Below, piece by piece: positions 22,696-30,369 of a stretch of 64,000 bases of DNA; within the stretch, counting starts at the first letter, position 1, and every line of letters begins with the position of its first letter. Source of the DNA: Streptomyces phaeofaciens (GTDB taxonomy: Bacteria > Actinomycetota > Actinomycetes > Streptomycetales > Streptomycetaceae); NCBI RefSeq assembly GCF_014648915.1, contig NZ_BMSA01000001.1, positions 372,001 to 436,000 of the forward strand, given 5' to 3'. The position numbers and the translations under genes were made by a program. The notes under the pieces were generated by a model. That model saw only the letters and a program-made list of their open reading frames with translations, was not told the origin of the DNA and did no database searches.

Positions 22696-23604
22696 TCACA
22701 GAAGCGAACGTGCCAGCGCCACGGCGCCCTCGACCGGCGGGCCGGTCAGCCGCCGCGGGCGGGCCCCGGAAAGCGCTTGGGCGAGCGCGGCGGTGAAGGC
22801 CTCGTACAGCGCGGGCTGGCCGAGGACCGTGCCGCCCGCCACCACCACGTCGTCGACCGCGACCCCGCGGGCGGCGAGCCGGACGACGAGCGCGGCGAGG
22901 TCCGCGCCGGCCCGTGCGATCACGGCGTGGGCGAGCGGTGAGCCCTCGGCGGCGGCCGCGAAGACGGCGGGGGCACGGCGGCCCCACTCGGCGGAGACGT
23001 CCGAGACGCCCTCCAGCGCCGCGCCGAGCGCCGGGATCTCCGGCACGTCGAACGCGGCGACGAGGGCACGGGCGAGGGCGTCGGGTTCCTCGCCGCGGTC
23101 GTGCGCGGCCCATACGGCGCGGGCCGCCTCCCGGACGAGACCGGCGGCGCCGCCCTCGTCGCCGAGGACCGCGCCCCAGCCGCCGACCTGGACCGGGCCG
23201 CCGTCGGGCAGCCGGCCCACCGCGACCGAACCGGTGCCGGCGACCAGGCCGACCCCCTTGTCGAGGCCGGCGGCGGGGACGAGCAGTTCGGCGTCGCCGA
23301 CGACCCGTGCGGGCACGCCGAGCAGGTCGTGGAGGGCGGTACGGATCTCCGCGCACTGGCGCGGTGTCTCACAGGCGTGCGCCCCCACGGCGAACGCGGC
23401 GGGGTGTGCGCCCGGGGGCAGTGCCTCGTGGACGACGGCGGCCAGCCAGCGCGCGGCGGCGGCCGGGTCGTGCGGCCGCCAGCCGGCGCTGGCGCGGACG
23501 TGGTCGGCCACGACGGCGTCGCCCGCCCGGGCGCGCAGATGCGTCTTGGTGCCGCCCACGTCGACGCCGACCACGAGGGGGCACGCGGGGGGAGAGTCCT
23601 GCAC
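22696..23604 (-). CDS. BadF/BcrA-type sugar kinase (N-acetylglucosamine kinase-like)
   Basis: The 302-residue actin-fold ATPase has a phosphate-1 motif, VVGVDVGGTKTHLRA, at the N-terminus, and GVGLVAGTGSVAVGRL plus VVVAGGTVLGQP for phosphate 2 and adenosine binding. The length and arrangement match the N-acetylglucosamine kinase branch of the BadF/BadG/BcrA/BcrD family, which phosphorylates amino sugars. The GTG at 23604 has AGAGGA just upstream. It is divergent from the ROK regulator and close to a sugar ABC transporter, so it probably phosphorylates the sugar released after import. An 11-base LacI-type word (22769-22779) lies inside its 3' end. Confidence 0.8.
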   Translation of the reverse strand: MQDSPPACPLVVGVDVGGTKTHLRARAGDAVVADHVRASAGWRPHDPAAAARWLAAVVHEALPPGAHPAAFAVGAHACETPRQCAEIRTALHDLLGVPARVVGDAELLVPAAGLDKGVGLVAGTGSVAVGRLPDGGPVQVGGWGAVLGDEGGAAGLVREAARAVWAAHDRGEEPDALARALVAAFDVPEIPALGAALEGVSDVSAEWGRRAPAVFAAAAEGSPLAHAVIARAGADLAALVVRLAARGVAVDDVVVAGGTVLGQPALYEAFTAALAQALSGARPRRLTGPPVEGAVALARSLL

Positions 23605-23736
23605 GGATCCTCTTTCGTCGTTGCGTGGAGCTGCTGCGACGGCGGGCGAGCCGGGACCGCGGGAAAAGCGATTCGGTGAACTAGGGAAGCCCCGGGACGG
23701 GCTTCTGGTGAGGCACGGCAGGCGAGTACCGTGAAG

Positions 23737-23760
23737 TTCGTTAGGAAGTTAACTAACGAA
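23737..23760. promoter_or_regulatory. Operator in the kinase/ROK divergent region
   Basis: TTCGTTAG (23737-23744) and CTAACGAA (23753-23760) form a perfect 8-bp inverted repeat with an 8-base AT-rich centre (GAAGTTAA). Known operators of ROK repressors are AT-rich inverted repeats of this kind, some with GTTAGGAA half sites as here. It lies between the divergent kinase and ROK genes and is probably bound by the ROK protein. The rest of 23605-23914 is leader with no gene. Confidence 0.65.
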
Positions 23761-23914
23761 GTACAGTGCGTCAAGAGGAATCGCGCACGCGACCACCGAG
23801 GGGCCCGTCCGGGCCGCCGCGGGACGGGAAGGCGCGACGTCGGTGCATCCCATCGCCGCAGCCCCCCGAGACGTTCGGTCCGGGCGCGCGGCCCGTACCC
23901 GTGTGGGGGAAACT

Positions 23915-25060
23915 GTGGAACGCGACGTGGCGGAGGCCCCCCGCCTGACCGAGAGCTCGAGCGCGGTGTTCGCCGTGCTGGCCCAGGCGGGCAGCGCCAC
24001 CCGGCCGCAGCTCGCGAGCCTGGCGGGGCTGTCCAAACCGACGGTGTCCGCGGCCGTGGCGGAGCTGGAGACCGCACGGCTCGCCGCGCACTCCGGCACC
24101 GCGTCCAGCGGCACCGGCCGCTCCGCCGCCGTCTACCGGCTCGGGCCGGCCGCCGGGGCCGTGCTCGCCGTCGATCTCGGCCCCGCCCTGACCCGGGTCC
24201 GGGGCTGCGCCCTGGACGGCAGCCCGCTCGCCGAGGTCACGGCCTCCCGCGAGGACGCCGCCGGCGCCGTGCGCGAGGCGCTCGACGCGCTGCCCGGCGG
24301 TGTCCCGCTGCGCACCATCGTCGTCGCCGTCGGTGATGTCGCCGCCCGCGACCGGCAGGGCAGCGGGATGCGTCCCGCGACCGCCAAGGCCGGACCGGTG
24401 TTCGACGCCATCACCGTCGCGCTGCCGCCGGGCGTGCCCGTCCACCTGGAGAACAACGTCAACTGCGCCGCGCTGGCGGAGCTGCACGAGGGCGCCGCCC
24501 GCGGCCGCCACACCTTCGGCTATCTGCGGATCGGCGTCGGTATCGGTCTCGGCATCGTCGTGGGCGGCCAGGTGCTGCGCGGATCGAACGGGGCCGCCGG
24601 AGAGCTGGCCCGGCTGCCCTATCCGTGGGACGACGAGCGCGAGCCGCACCGTGAGGCCCTGGAGGAGTACATCGGCGCCCGCTCCCTGCTGCGTCGGGCC
24701 GCCGCGGCCTGGCAGGACGGTGACGGCCCGTGCCCGCGCAGCACCGAGCGGCTCTTCGCCCTCGCCGGGGAGGGCCGCAGCGCGGCCTGCGCGGTCGTCG
24801 GCCGGCACGCCGTGGACGTGGGCCGGCTGGCCGCCGCCGTGACCGCGGTGCTGGACCCGGGCCTGATCGTGCTGGGGGGCAGCACCGGCGCGGATCCCCA
24901 GCTCCTGCCCGGTGTTCGGGCCGAGCTGGCGCGGCTGAGCTGGCCCACCGAGGTGGTCAGCAGCACGGTCGGCGATCTCGGCACGGTCGCCGGTGCGGCA
25001 CGGCTCGCGGTCGCCCGGGGAGTCCAAACCGTGACCGAGGCCGCGCGGACCAAGGATTGA
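23915..25060 (+). CDS. ROK-family transcriptional regulator
   Basis: The protein has 381 residues if GTG 23915 is used; it is chosen because GGGGGA precedes it, though ATG 23843 or GTG 23903 are possible. The N-terminal winged helix (AVFAVLAQAGSATRPQLASL, then AGLSKPTVSAAVAELE) is followed by an ASKHA sugar-kinase-like domain with VHLENNVNCAAL, GIGLGIVVGGQVLRG and IVLGGSTGADP. The zinc motif CxCGxxGC common in ROK proteins is absent: the segment after GAAGELARLPYPWDD contains no such cysteines. It is divergent from the kinase and precedes the sugar ABC operon, so it probably represses both until a sugar binds. Confidence 0.85.
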   Translation: MERDVAEAPRLTESSSAVFAVLAQAGSATRPQLASLAGLSKPTVSAAVAELETARLAAHSGTASSGTGRSAAVYRLGPAAGAVLAVDLGPALTRVRGCALDGSPLAEVTASREDAAGAVREALDALPGGVPLRTIVVAVGDVAARDRQGSGMRPATAKAGPVFDAITVALPPGVPVHLENNVNCAALAELHEGAARGRHTFGYLRIGVGIGLGIVVGGQVLRGSNGAAGELARLPYPWDDEREPHREALEEYIGARSLLRRAAAAWQDGDGPCPRSTERLFALAGEGRSAACAVVGRHAVDVGRLAAAVTAVLDPGLIVLGGSTGADPQLLPGVRAELARLSWPTEVVSSTVGDLGTVAGAARLAVARGVQTVTEAARTKD

Positions 25061-25091
25061 CGGCCCGCGACTCGGTCTGCCAATGTCCGGA

Positions 25092-25103
25092 CAAGCGCTT
25101 TCT
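25092..25103. promoter_or_regulatory. LacI-type operator upstream of the sugar ABC operon
   Basis: CAAGCGCTTTCT contains the palindrome AAGCGCTT, typical of LacI/CcpA-type sites. The same 12 bases occur in reverse at 62798-62809 upstream of the ABC exporter, and 11 of them at 22769-22779 in the kinase gene. No LacI gene is in the window. The rest of the 25061-25334 leader holds no gene. Confidence 0.5.
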
Positions 25104-25334
25104 AAGTCGGTCGGGACACCGGCTTGGGCGAGCGTCCCGCCCGTACTCGACGTACGGCAACCGCACCAGGGCGTGCTTGTGCGGCGACGGCCACAGCGGC
25201 CGGGGACCCTCTCCTGTCAGGATGACGCGGCCGGGCGAGGCCGCGCCCTCGGAAAGCGAACTCTCCTCCGAAATGCACCAGTGCCGCCTACGTCGGCGCC
25301 GTGCTCCGTCCCCTCTGACGAAATGGGATCGAAG

Positions 25335-26657
25335 ATGACCACTGTGGGTGTGCGGCGCTCCCGCCGACTCGGCCGCGGCGGTATGCGCCGCCTGGTTCCC
25401 CTCGCTGCCGTGGCGACGGCAGGTGCCCTGCTGCTCTCCGCCTGCGGGTCGGGATCGGACTCGGGCGGTACCTCCAAGTCGCTGACGTTCTGGATCTCCA
25501 CGGTTCCGGGGCAGGACGCGGGCTGGAAGAAGATGGTGGCCCAGTACGAGAAGGAGACCGGCGTCAAGGTCAAGCTGGTCAACATCCCCTACGACGGCTA
25601 CGCGACGAAGCTGCGCAACTCCGCGCAGGCGAACTCGCTGCCCGACGTGGCGGCCGTGCCGGCGCTCGACCCGATCTGGTCGAACAAGCTGATCGACCTC
25701 GGCGACATCGCCGACAACAAGACGAACAAGATCAACGCCAACTTCGTCGCCAAGGACTCCTCCGGGAAGGTGCTGTCCATCCCCTCGGACGTCACCGCGT
25801 CCGGCATGTTCATCAACAAGTCGCTCTTCGAGAAGGCCGGCGTCGCCTACCCGACCTCGCCCGACAAGACCTGGACCTGGACCGACTTCATCGCGGCGGC
25901 CGACAAGGTCCGCGAGAAGACCGGCGCCAAGTACTCCCTCACCTTCGACCAGTCGCCCTCCCGGCTGCGCGCCATGGTGTACGAGACGGGCGGCAAGTAC
26001 GTCCACGCCGACGACTCCGGCAAGTTCTCCGTGGACGAGGCGACCAAGAAGGCCGTGAAGACCTTCGTCGGATGGAACGACGACAAGACCATGCCGAAGT
26101 CGGTGTGGACCAGCGGCGCCGACCCGTCGGCCATGTTCCAGAGCGGTGACGTCGTCGCCTACTGGTCCGGCGTGTGGCAGGTCGCCGCCTACTCGGAGAG
26201 CATCACGAAGTTCGAGTGGGCGAGCGTCCCGACCCCCGCCGAGCCGGTGCAGGCCAGTGACGTCAACAGCGGTGGCATGACGGTCGGCTTCAACAACAAC
26301 GCCGACGCGGCCGCTGCCGCGAAGAAGTTCCTGTCCTGGCTCTACGAGCCCGACCACTACAAGACGCTGTGCGAGACCTCCGGCTTCCTGCCGGTCGAGA
26401 GCGGTCTGAACCCGGAGTACCCCTTCAAGTCCGAGGCGGCGCAGGCGGCGTTCAAGCTCTACAACGAGTCCATCCCGCTCTACGACCCGATCTCCGGCTA
26501 CTTCAACAGCGCGCAGACGAACTGGGTGCTGAAGGGCAAGAGCCTCGCCGACGACCCGACCAAGGCGGAGCTCGGCAAGGCGATCAACGGCGAGCAGTCG
26601 TCCGACAAGGCCCTTCAGAACATCGTCGACGGCTACAACCAGCAGGTCGGCGGCTGA
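25335..26657 (+). CDS. Sugar ABC transporter substrate-binding lipoprotein
   Basis: The 440-residue extracellular binding protein (family 1 type) is anchored as a lipoprotein: an Arg-rich N-terminus (VRRSRRLGRGGMRRL), a hydrophobic stretch and the lipobox LLSACGSG, cleaved before Cys. Mature residues begin with a Ser/Gly linker, then SLTFWISTVPGQDAGWKKMV, typical of carbohydrate-binding proteins, and SGGMTVGFNNNADAAAAAKK later. ATG 25335 is used; ATG 25323 is an alternative. It heads an operon of two permeases and two putative saccharide-processing enzymes. An ATPase is missing, as usual for Streptomyces, where a shared MsiK-type ATPase serves such systems. Codon use here is strikingly rich in AAG/GAC, indicating high expression. 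Confidence 0.9.
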   Translation: MTTVGVRRSRRLGRGGMRRLVPLAAVATAGALLLSACGSGSDSGGTSKSLTFWISTVPGQDAGWKKMVAQYEKETGVKVKLVNIPYDGYATKLRNSAQANSLPDVAAVPALDPIWSNKLIDLGDIADNKTNKINANFVAKDSSGKVLSIPSDVTASGMFINKSLFEKAGVAYPTSPDKTWTWTDFIAAADKVREKTGAKYSLTFDQSPSRLRAMVYETGGKYVHADDSGKFSVDEATKKAVKTFVGWNDDKTMPKSVWTSGADPSAMFQSGDVVAYWSGVWQVAAYSESITKFEWASVPTPAEPVQASDVNSGGMTVGFNNNADAAAAAKKFLSWLYEPDHYKTLCETSGFLPVESGLNPEYPFKSEAAQAAFKLYNESIPLYDPISGYFNSAQTNWVLKGKSLADDPTKAELGKAINGEQSSDKALQNIVDGYNQQVGG

Positions 26658-26673
26658 TCGCAGGCCGACAGGC

Positions 26674-26705
26674 CCGGGCGGCGGTGTCTCGACCCCGCCG
26701 CCCGG
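26674..26705 (+). terminator. Hairpin between binding protein and permease genes
   Basis: A perfect 11-bp stem (26674-26684 with 26695-26705) and a 10-base loop lie 17 bases after the binding-protein stop. Such intercistronic hairpins commonly stabilise the upstream mRNA and reduce readthrough, giving more binding protein than permease. Confidence 0.65.
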
Positions 26706-26779
26706 CCCGGCCGACCGGCCAAGGCCTCGCTCATGGCGTGAGCCCCAGGAATCCATTCCACCAGCACGGAGTCAGGAAG

Positions 26780-27700
26780 ATGACAAAACGCGCCTCGGAC
26801 GCTTCGGACGTGTCCGTGAGCCCGCCCAGGAGACGCAGCAAGTACACCCTCGCACCGCTCGTCCTCATCGCGGGCAATGTCGTGCTCTTCGCGCTGTTCT
26901 TCGTCTGGCCGGCGGTGATCGGGCTCGTCTACTCCTTCACGAACTACACGGGCGTGGGTGAGTTCCAGTTCGTCGGACTGGACAACTACCAGAAGCTGCT
27001 CGGGGACTCGACCTTCTACGACGCGACGAGCCGCACGCTGCTGTACACCGTGCTCTTCGTTCCGCTGAACTTCGTGCTGTCGCTGCTCATCGCCAACCTG
27101 CTGGTGAGCAAGAACGCCAAGGGCGCGTCGGTCGCCCGCATCTTCTTCTTCATCCCGTGGCTGCTGTCGCCCATCATCGTGGGCGTCCTGTGGCGGTGGC
27201 TGTTCGGTGAGAACTTCGGACTGGTCAACTACTTCATCGAGAAGGTCGGCGGAAGCGCCGTTCCCTGGCAGTCGAACGCGGACCTGTCACTGATCGTGGT
27301 CGTGGTGGCGGCGGCCTGGGCCTGGACGGGCTTCTCCATGCTGCTGTTCATCGCGGCGATCAAGAACGTCCCGACGTCGTACTACGAGGCCGCCGCGCTC
27401 GACGGCGCCGGTCCCTGGCGCCAGTTCTTCAGCATCACCCTGCCCAGTATCGCCCCCACGTCCTTCATCGTCGTCCTGCTCAACACGATCCACGCGATGA
27501 AGGAATACGCGGTGTTCGCCTCCCTCAACAACGGCGGACCCGGAACGTCGAACAACCTGCTGGTCCAGTACATCTACCAGACGGGGTTCAAGTCGGGCCA
27601 GATCGGCTACGCGAGCGCCGCGTCGTTCGTGCTCATGCTCATCCTGATGGCCGTCGCGGTGATCCAGATGATGGTCAACCGGCGGGTGGAGAACCGATGA
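26780..27700 (+). CDS. Sugar ABC transporter permease (MalF/UgpA-like)
   Basis: This 306-residue inner-membrane protein has six hydrophobic segments, the first at LVLIAGNVVLFALFFVWPAV. The EAA loop that contacts the ATPase is visible as YYEAAALDGAGPWRQFFSITLP. The N-terminal 25 residues are polar and cytoplasmic. ATG 26780 follows GGAGTCAGGAAG. Its stop overlaps the start of the second permease gene, so the pair should be made in equal amounts. Substrate specificity comes from the binding protein upstream and is unknown; the operon's enzymes suggest a polysaccharide-derived oligosaccharide. Confidence 0.92.
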   Translation: MTKRASDASDVSVSPPRRRSKYTLAPLVLIAGNVVLFALFFVWPAVIGLVYSFTNYTGVGEFQFVGLDNYQKLLGDSTFYDATSRTLLYTVLFVPLNFVLSLLIANLLVSKNAKGASVARIFFFIPWLLSPIIVGVLWRWLFGENFGLVNYFIEKVGGSAVPWQSNADLSLIVVVVAAAWAWTGFSMLLFIAAIKNVPTSYYEAAALDGAGPWRQFFSITLPSIAPTSFIVVLLNTIHAMKEYAVFASLNNGGPGTSNNLLVQYIYQTGFKSGQIGYASAASFVLMLILMAVAVIQMMVNRRVENR

Positions 27701-28599
27701 CAACCACAGACACAGTGCGCAAGTCCGACGCCGGTTCCGTGCCGGCCGTCCCCAGGAAACGGTCCCGTGGCTCGGCGACCGGCGGGCTTCGGCGCGCGAT
27801 CGCCCCGACGACTCTGCTGTGGGTCCTGGCGGGCCTCTACGGGATCCCGGTGCTGTGGTTCGTCCTCAGCTCCTTCAAACCGGCGGGAGACCTGTTCTCC
27901 CTTCCGCTGACGGTGTTCCCGGACAACCCCACCGTGTCGGGTTACAAGGAGGCGTGGGCGAGCGCCAACTTCTCCGGGTACTTCGTCAACACGATCATCG
28001 TGTGTGTGATCGCGACGATCCTCACGGTGGGAGTCAGCTGCTGCACCGGGTACGCGCTGGCCAAGTACGACAACAAATGGCTGAAGGCCTTCTTCCTCTG
28101 CATCCTGGCCACCACGATGCTGCCGGCCGAGGTCATGCTCGCCCCGCTGTTCCTGGTGGTCCGCGACCTCGGCCTCTACAACTCGCTCTCCGGCATCATC
28201 CTCCCGGCCCTGCTCACCGCGACCGGGTGCTTCATGTTCCGCCAGTTCTTCCTGACGGTCCCCGACGAGCTGATCGAGGCCGCCCGCATCGACGGCGCGC
28301 GTGAGCTGTCGATCTTCATGCGGATCATGGTGCCGCTCTCCCGGCCCATCATGCTGACGCTCGCCATCCTGTCGTTCCAGTGGAGGTGGAACGACTACAT
28401 CTGGCCGCTGCTGATGCTGAACGACCCCGAGAAGTTCACGGTGCAGATCGGCATCCAGAGCCTCGTCGGCGCGCAGAACATCAACTGGTCGGTGCTGCTC
28501 GGCGGTTCGGTCATCTCCATGATCCCGTTGATCGTCGTCTTCCTGGTGTTCCAGAAGTACGTCATGAACGCCGACATCAATGCCGGACTGAAGGACTGA
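27697..28599 (+). CDS. Sugar ABC transporter permease (MalG/UgpE-like)
   Basis: The 300-residue membrane protein has six predicted segments. The family start LLWVLAGLYGIPVLWFVLSSF and the EAA loop ELIEAARIDGARELSIFMRI are both present. ATG 27697 overlaps the TGA of the first permease. It completes the transmembrane part of the importer. The next gene starts only three bases past its stop, so the importer and the two putative processing enzymes form one operon. Confidence 0.92.
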   Translation: MTTTDTVRKSDAGSVPAVPRKRSRGSATGGLRRAIAPTTLLWVLAGLYGIPVLWFVLSSFKPAGDLFSLPLTVFPDNPTVSGYKEAWASANFSGYFVNTIIVCVIATILTVGVSCCTGYALAKYDNKWLKAFFLCILATTMLPAEVMLAPLFLVVRDLGLYNSLSGIILPALLTATGCFMFRQFFLTVPDELIEAARIDGARELSIFMRIMVPLSRPIMLTLAILSFQWRWNDYIWPLLMLNDPEKFTVQIGIQSLVGAQNINWSVLLGGSVISMIPLIVVFLVFQKYVMNADINAGLKD

Positions 28600-28601
28600 C
28601 C

Positions 28602-30320
28602 TTGTCCACCCCGCTCGACCACGCGTTCGTCCGTGCGGCGGCCCACGCCGCCGACCGGACGGCCGCCCCGCTCGCGGCCCGCCCCGACGAGGAACCCGCC
28701 GGGGTGCCGCACCGTGGTCTGGCACGCCGGGTGAAGACCCTGGTCGCCGCCTACCGTTCCCCGGAGTCGGCTCTGCACGGCAGCGGGCGGGCCGTCGCCG
28801 CCGCGACGACGCAGCTGCGTGCCCTGCGGGCCGTGCAGACCGCCTCCGGGCTCTTCGCGGGCGGCGACAACGTGCAGTCACCGCCGGACTCCGCCTTCAC
28901 CGTCAACGACGTGTGCGACGCGCACGTCCTCGCCGCGGGCGCGGGGCCGGAACTGAGCGAGGTCACGGCGGCGCTCGCCCGGATCGCCGACGCCGCCACC
29001 GGCAGCCTCCTCACCGGCGGGGTGCACACCCCGAACCACCGCTGGGAGCTGTGCGCGGCGCTGGCCCGGCTCCACCGGTCGTTCCCCGACGACCGGCTCC
29101 TCGACCGTGCCGAGGAGTGGCTCGACGAGGGCGTCGACATCGACGCCGAGGGTCTGTACTCGGAGCGCAGCCCCGTCTACGCGTCCCACGTGACCAATCC
29201 GTCGCTGCTCCTCCTGGCCGACGTCCTCGACCGCCCCGACCTGCTGCACGCCGTCGAACGCAACCTGGCCGCGACCCTGGACCTCATCAGGCCGGACGGC
29301 ACGGTGGAGACCGTCCACTCGCGACGGCAGGACCAGTACGGCCCCTTCCTACTGGCGCCCTACCTGCCGCACTACCGGCTGCTCGCGGTCCGCACCGGCC
29401 GGGGCGACTTCGCCCGGGCGGCGCGGCTGGCGGCCGCCGGCGGCGTCGACGACCCCGACCTGCTCGCCCAGACCCTCCTCACCCCGGACCTGTGCCGCGC
29501 CCTGCCGGACCCGGAGCCGCGGACGCCTCCGCGCGACCGGTACCTCGCCACCGCAGGCCTCGCCCACCGCGCCTCGGCCGCCGCGCACACGGTGCTGTAC
29601 GGCGGCTCCGACGTGCCCGAGCACCGGCGCATCCGCTCGGGCCTCGCCTGCAACCCCACCTTCCTGCGTCTGTTCGCCGGCGACGCCGTCCTCGACGCGG
29701 TCCGTCTCGCACGGGGATTCTTCGACCTGGGCCCGTTCCGTGCCGCCGACATGCACCGGCTCGCCGACACCCGGTACCGGCTCACCCAGACCCTGACAGC
29801 CGCCTACTATCAGCCGCTCCCGAAGGGCGAGAGGCGGGACGACGGCGTCTACCGGCTGGCGGACGACGGACGCTTCTCGGCCGCGATGGCCTTCGCGGAC
29901 CGGCCCCGGGACGAGGTCTCCCACACGACCCGCGTCGAGGCGGACCTGCGGGACGACGGCGCCGACCTGCGGATCGACATCAGCGGCCCCCCGGTGCCCT
30001 GGGCCCTCGAACTCACCTTCCGGCCGGGCGGCGTGCCGGTGGGTGCCGTCCCGATCGACGACGGGCGCTGGTGCCTGACGGCCGGCGCGATGACCTACCG
30101 GGCCGGCGACGACGAGATCCGGGTCGAGGTCGCCACCGTGGCGGGCGAACCGCTCGCCGGGCCGGACCGGAGCGACGTACTGCGCTACGACCCGGGTCAG
30201 GACCACACCGTGGTGGGCGGCACCGACGCGACGACCGGGAACCGTGTCTACCTCGGCGGACTCGGCCCGCACACGCTGACCGTCGCCCTGTCCGCCCGTC
30301 GGCCCGCACCTGTCGGGTGA
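28602..30320 (+). CDS. Uncharacterised alpha-toroid protein, possible polysaccharide lyase or hydrolase
   Basis: A TTG at 28602, preceded by AAGGA, gives a 572-residue protein; no ATG or GTG is better placed and the frame upstream belongs to the permease overlap. The N-terminal two thirds are helical with repeating Leu/Ala pairs (HTPNHRWELCAALARLHRSF, then DRLLDRAEEWLDEGVDIDAE), like an (alpha/alpha) toroid. HRRI and a beta-rich C-terminal third follow, as in heparinase II/III-type lyases. YSERSPVYASHVTN is a possible active-site strip. There is no signal peptide, so it should act in the cytoplasm on imported oligosaccharides. The family is not certain. Confidence 0.55.
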   Translation: MSTPLDHAFVRAAAHAADRTAAPLAARPDEEPAGVPHRGLARRVKTLVAAYRSPESALHGSGRAVAAATTQLRALRAVQTASGLFAGGDNVQSPPDSAFTVNDVCDAHVLAAGAGPELSEVTAALARIADAATGSLLTGGVHTPNHRWELCAALARLHRSFPDDRLLDRAEEWLDEGVDIDAEGLYSERSPVYASHVTNPSLLLLADVLDRPDLLHAVERNLAATLDLIRPDGTVETVHSRRQDQYGPFLLAPYLPHYRLLAVRTGRGDFARAARLAAAGGVDDPDLLAQTLLTPDLCRALPDPEPRTPPRDRYLATAGLAHRASAAAHTVLYGGSDVPEHRRIRSGLACNPTFLRLFAGDAVLDAVRLARGFFDLGPFRAADMHRLADTRYRLTQTLTAAYYQPLPKGERRDDGVYRLADDGRFSAAMAFADRPRDEVSHTTRVEADLRDDGADLRIDISGPPVPWALELTFRPGGVPVGAVPIDDGRWCLTAGAMTYRAGDDEIRVEVATVAGEPLAGPDRSDVLRYDPGQDHTVVGGTDATTGNRVYLGGLGPHTLTVALSARRPAPVG

Positions 30321-30369
30321 ACCCGACACACCACACCATGGCCACCCCAGGCATGAAGGACTGATCCCC

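Noticed and set aside
22769..22779. LacI-type word inside the kinase gene as a working operator
   Set aside because: It lies in coding sequence near the 3' end, far from a promoter. I kept it only as a sequence coincidence to check, not as a feature.
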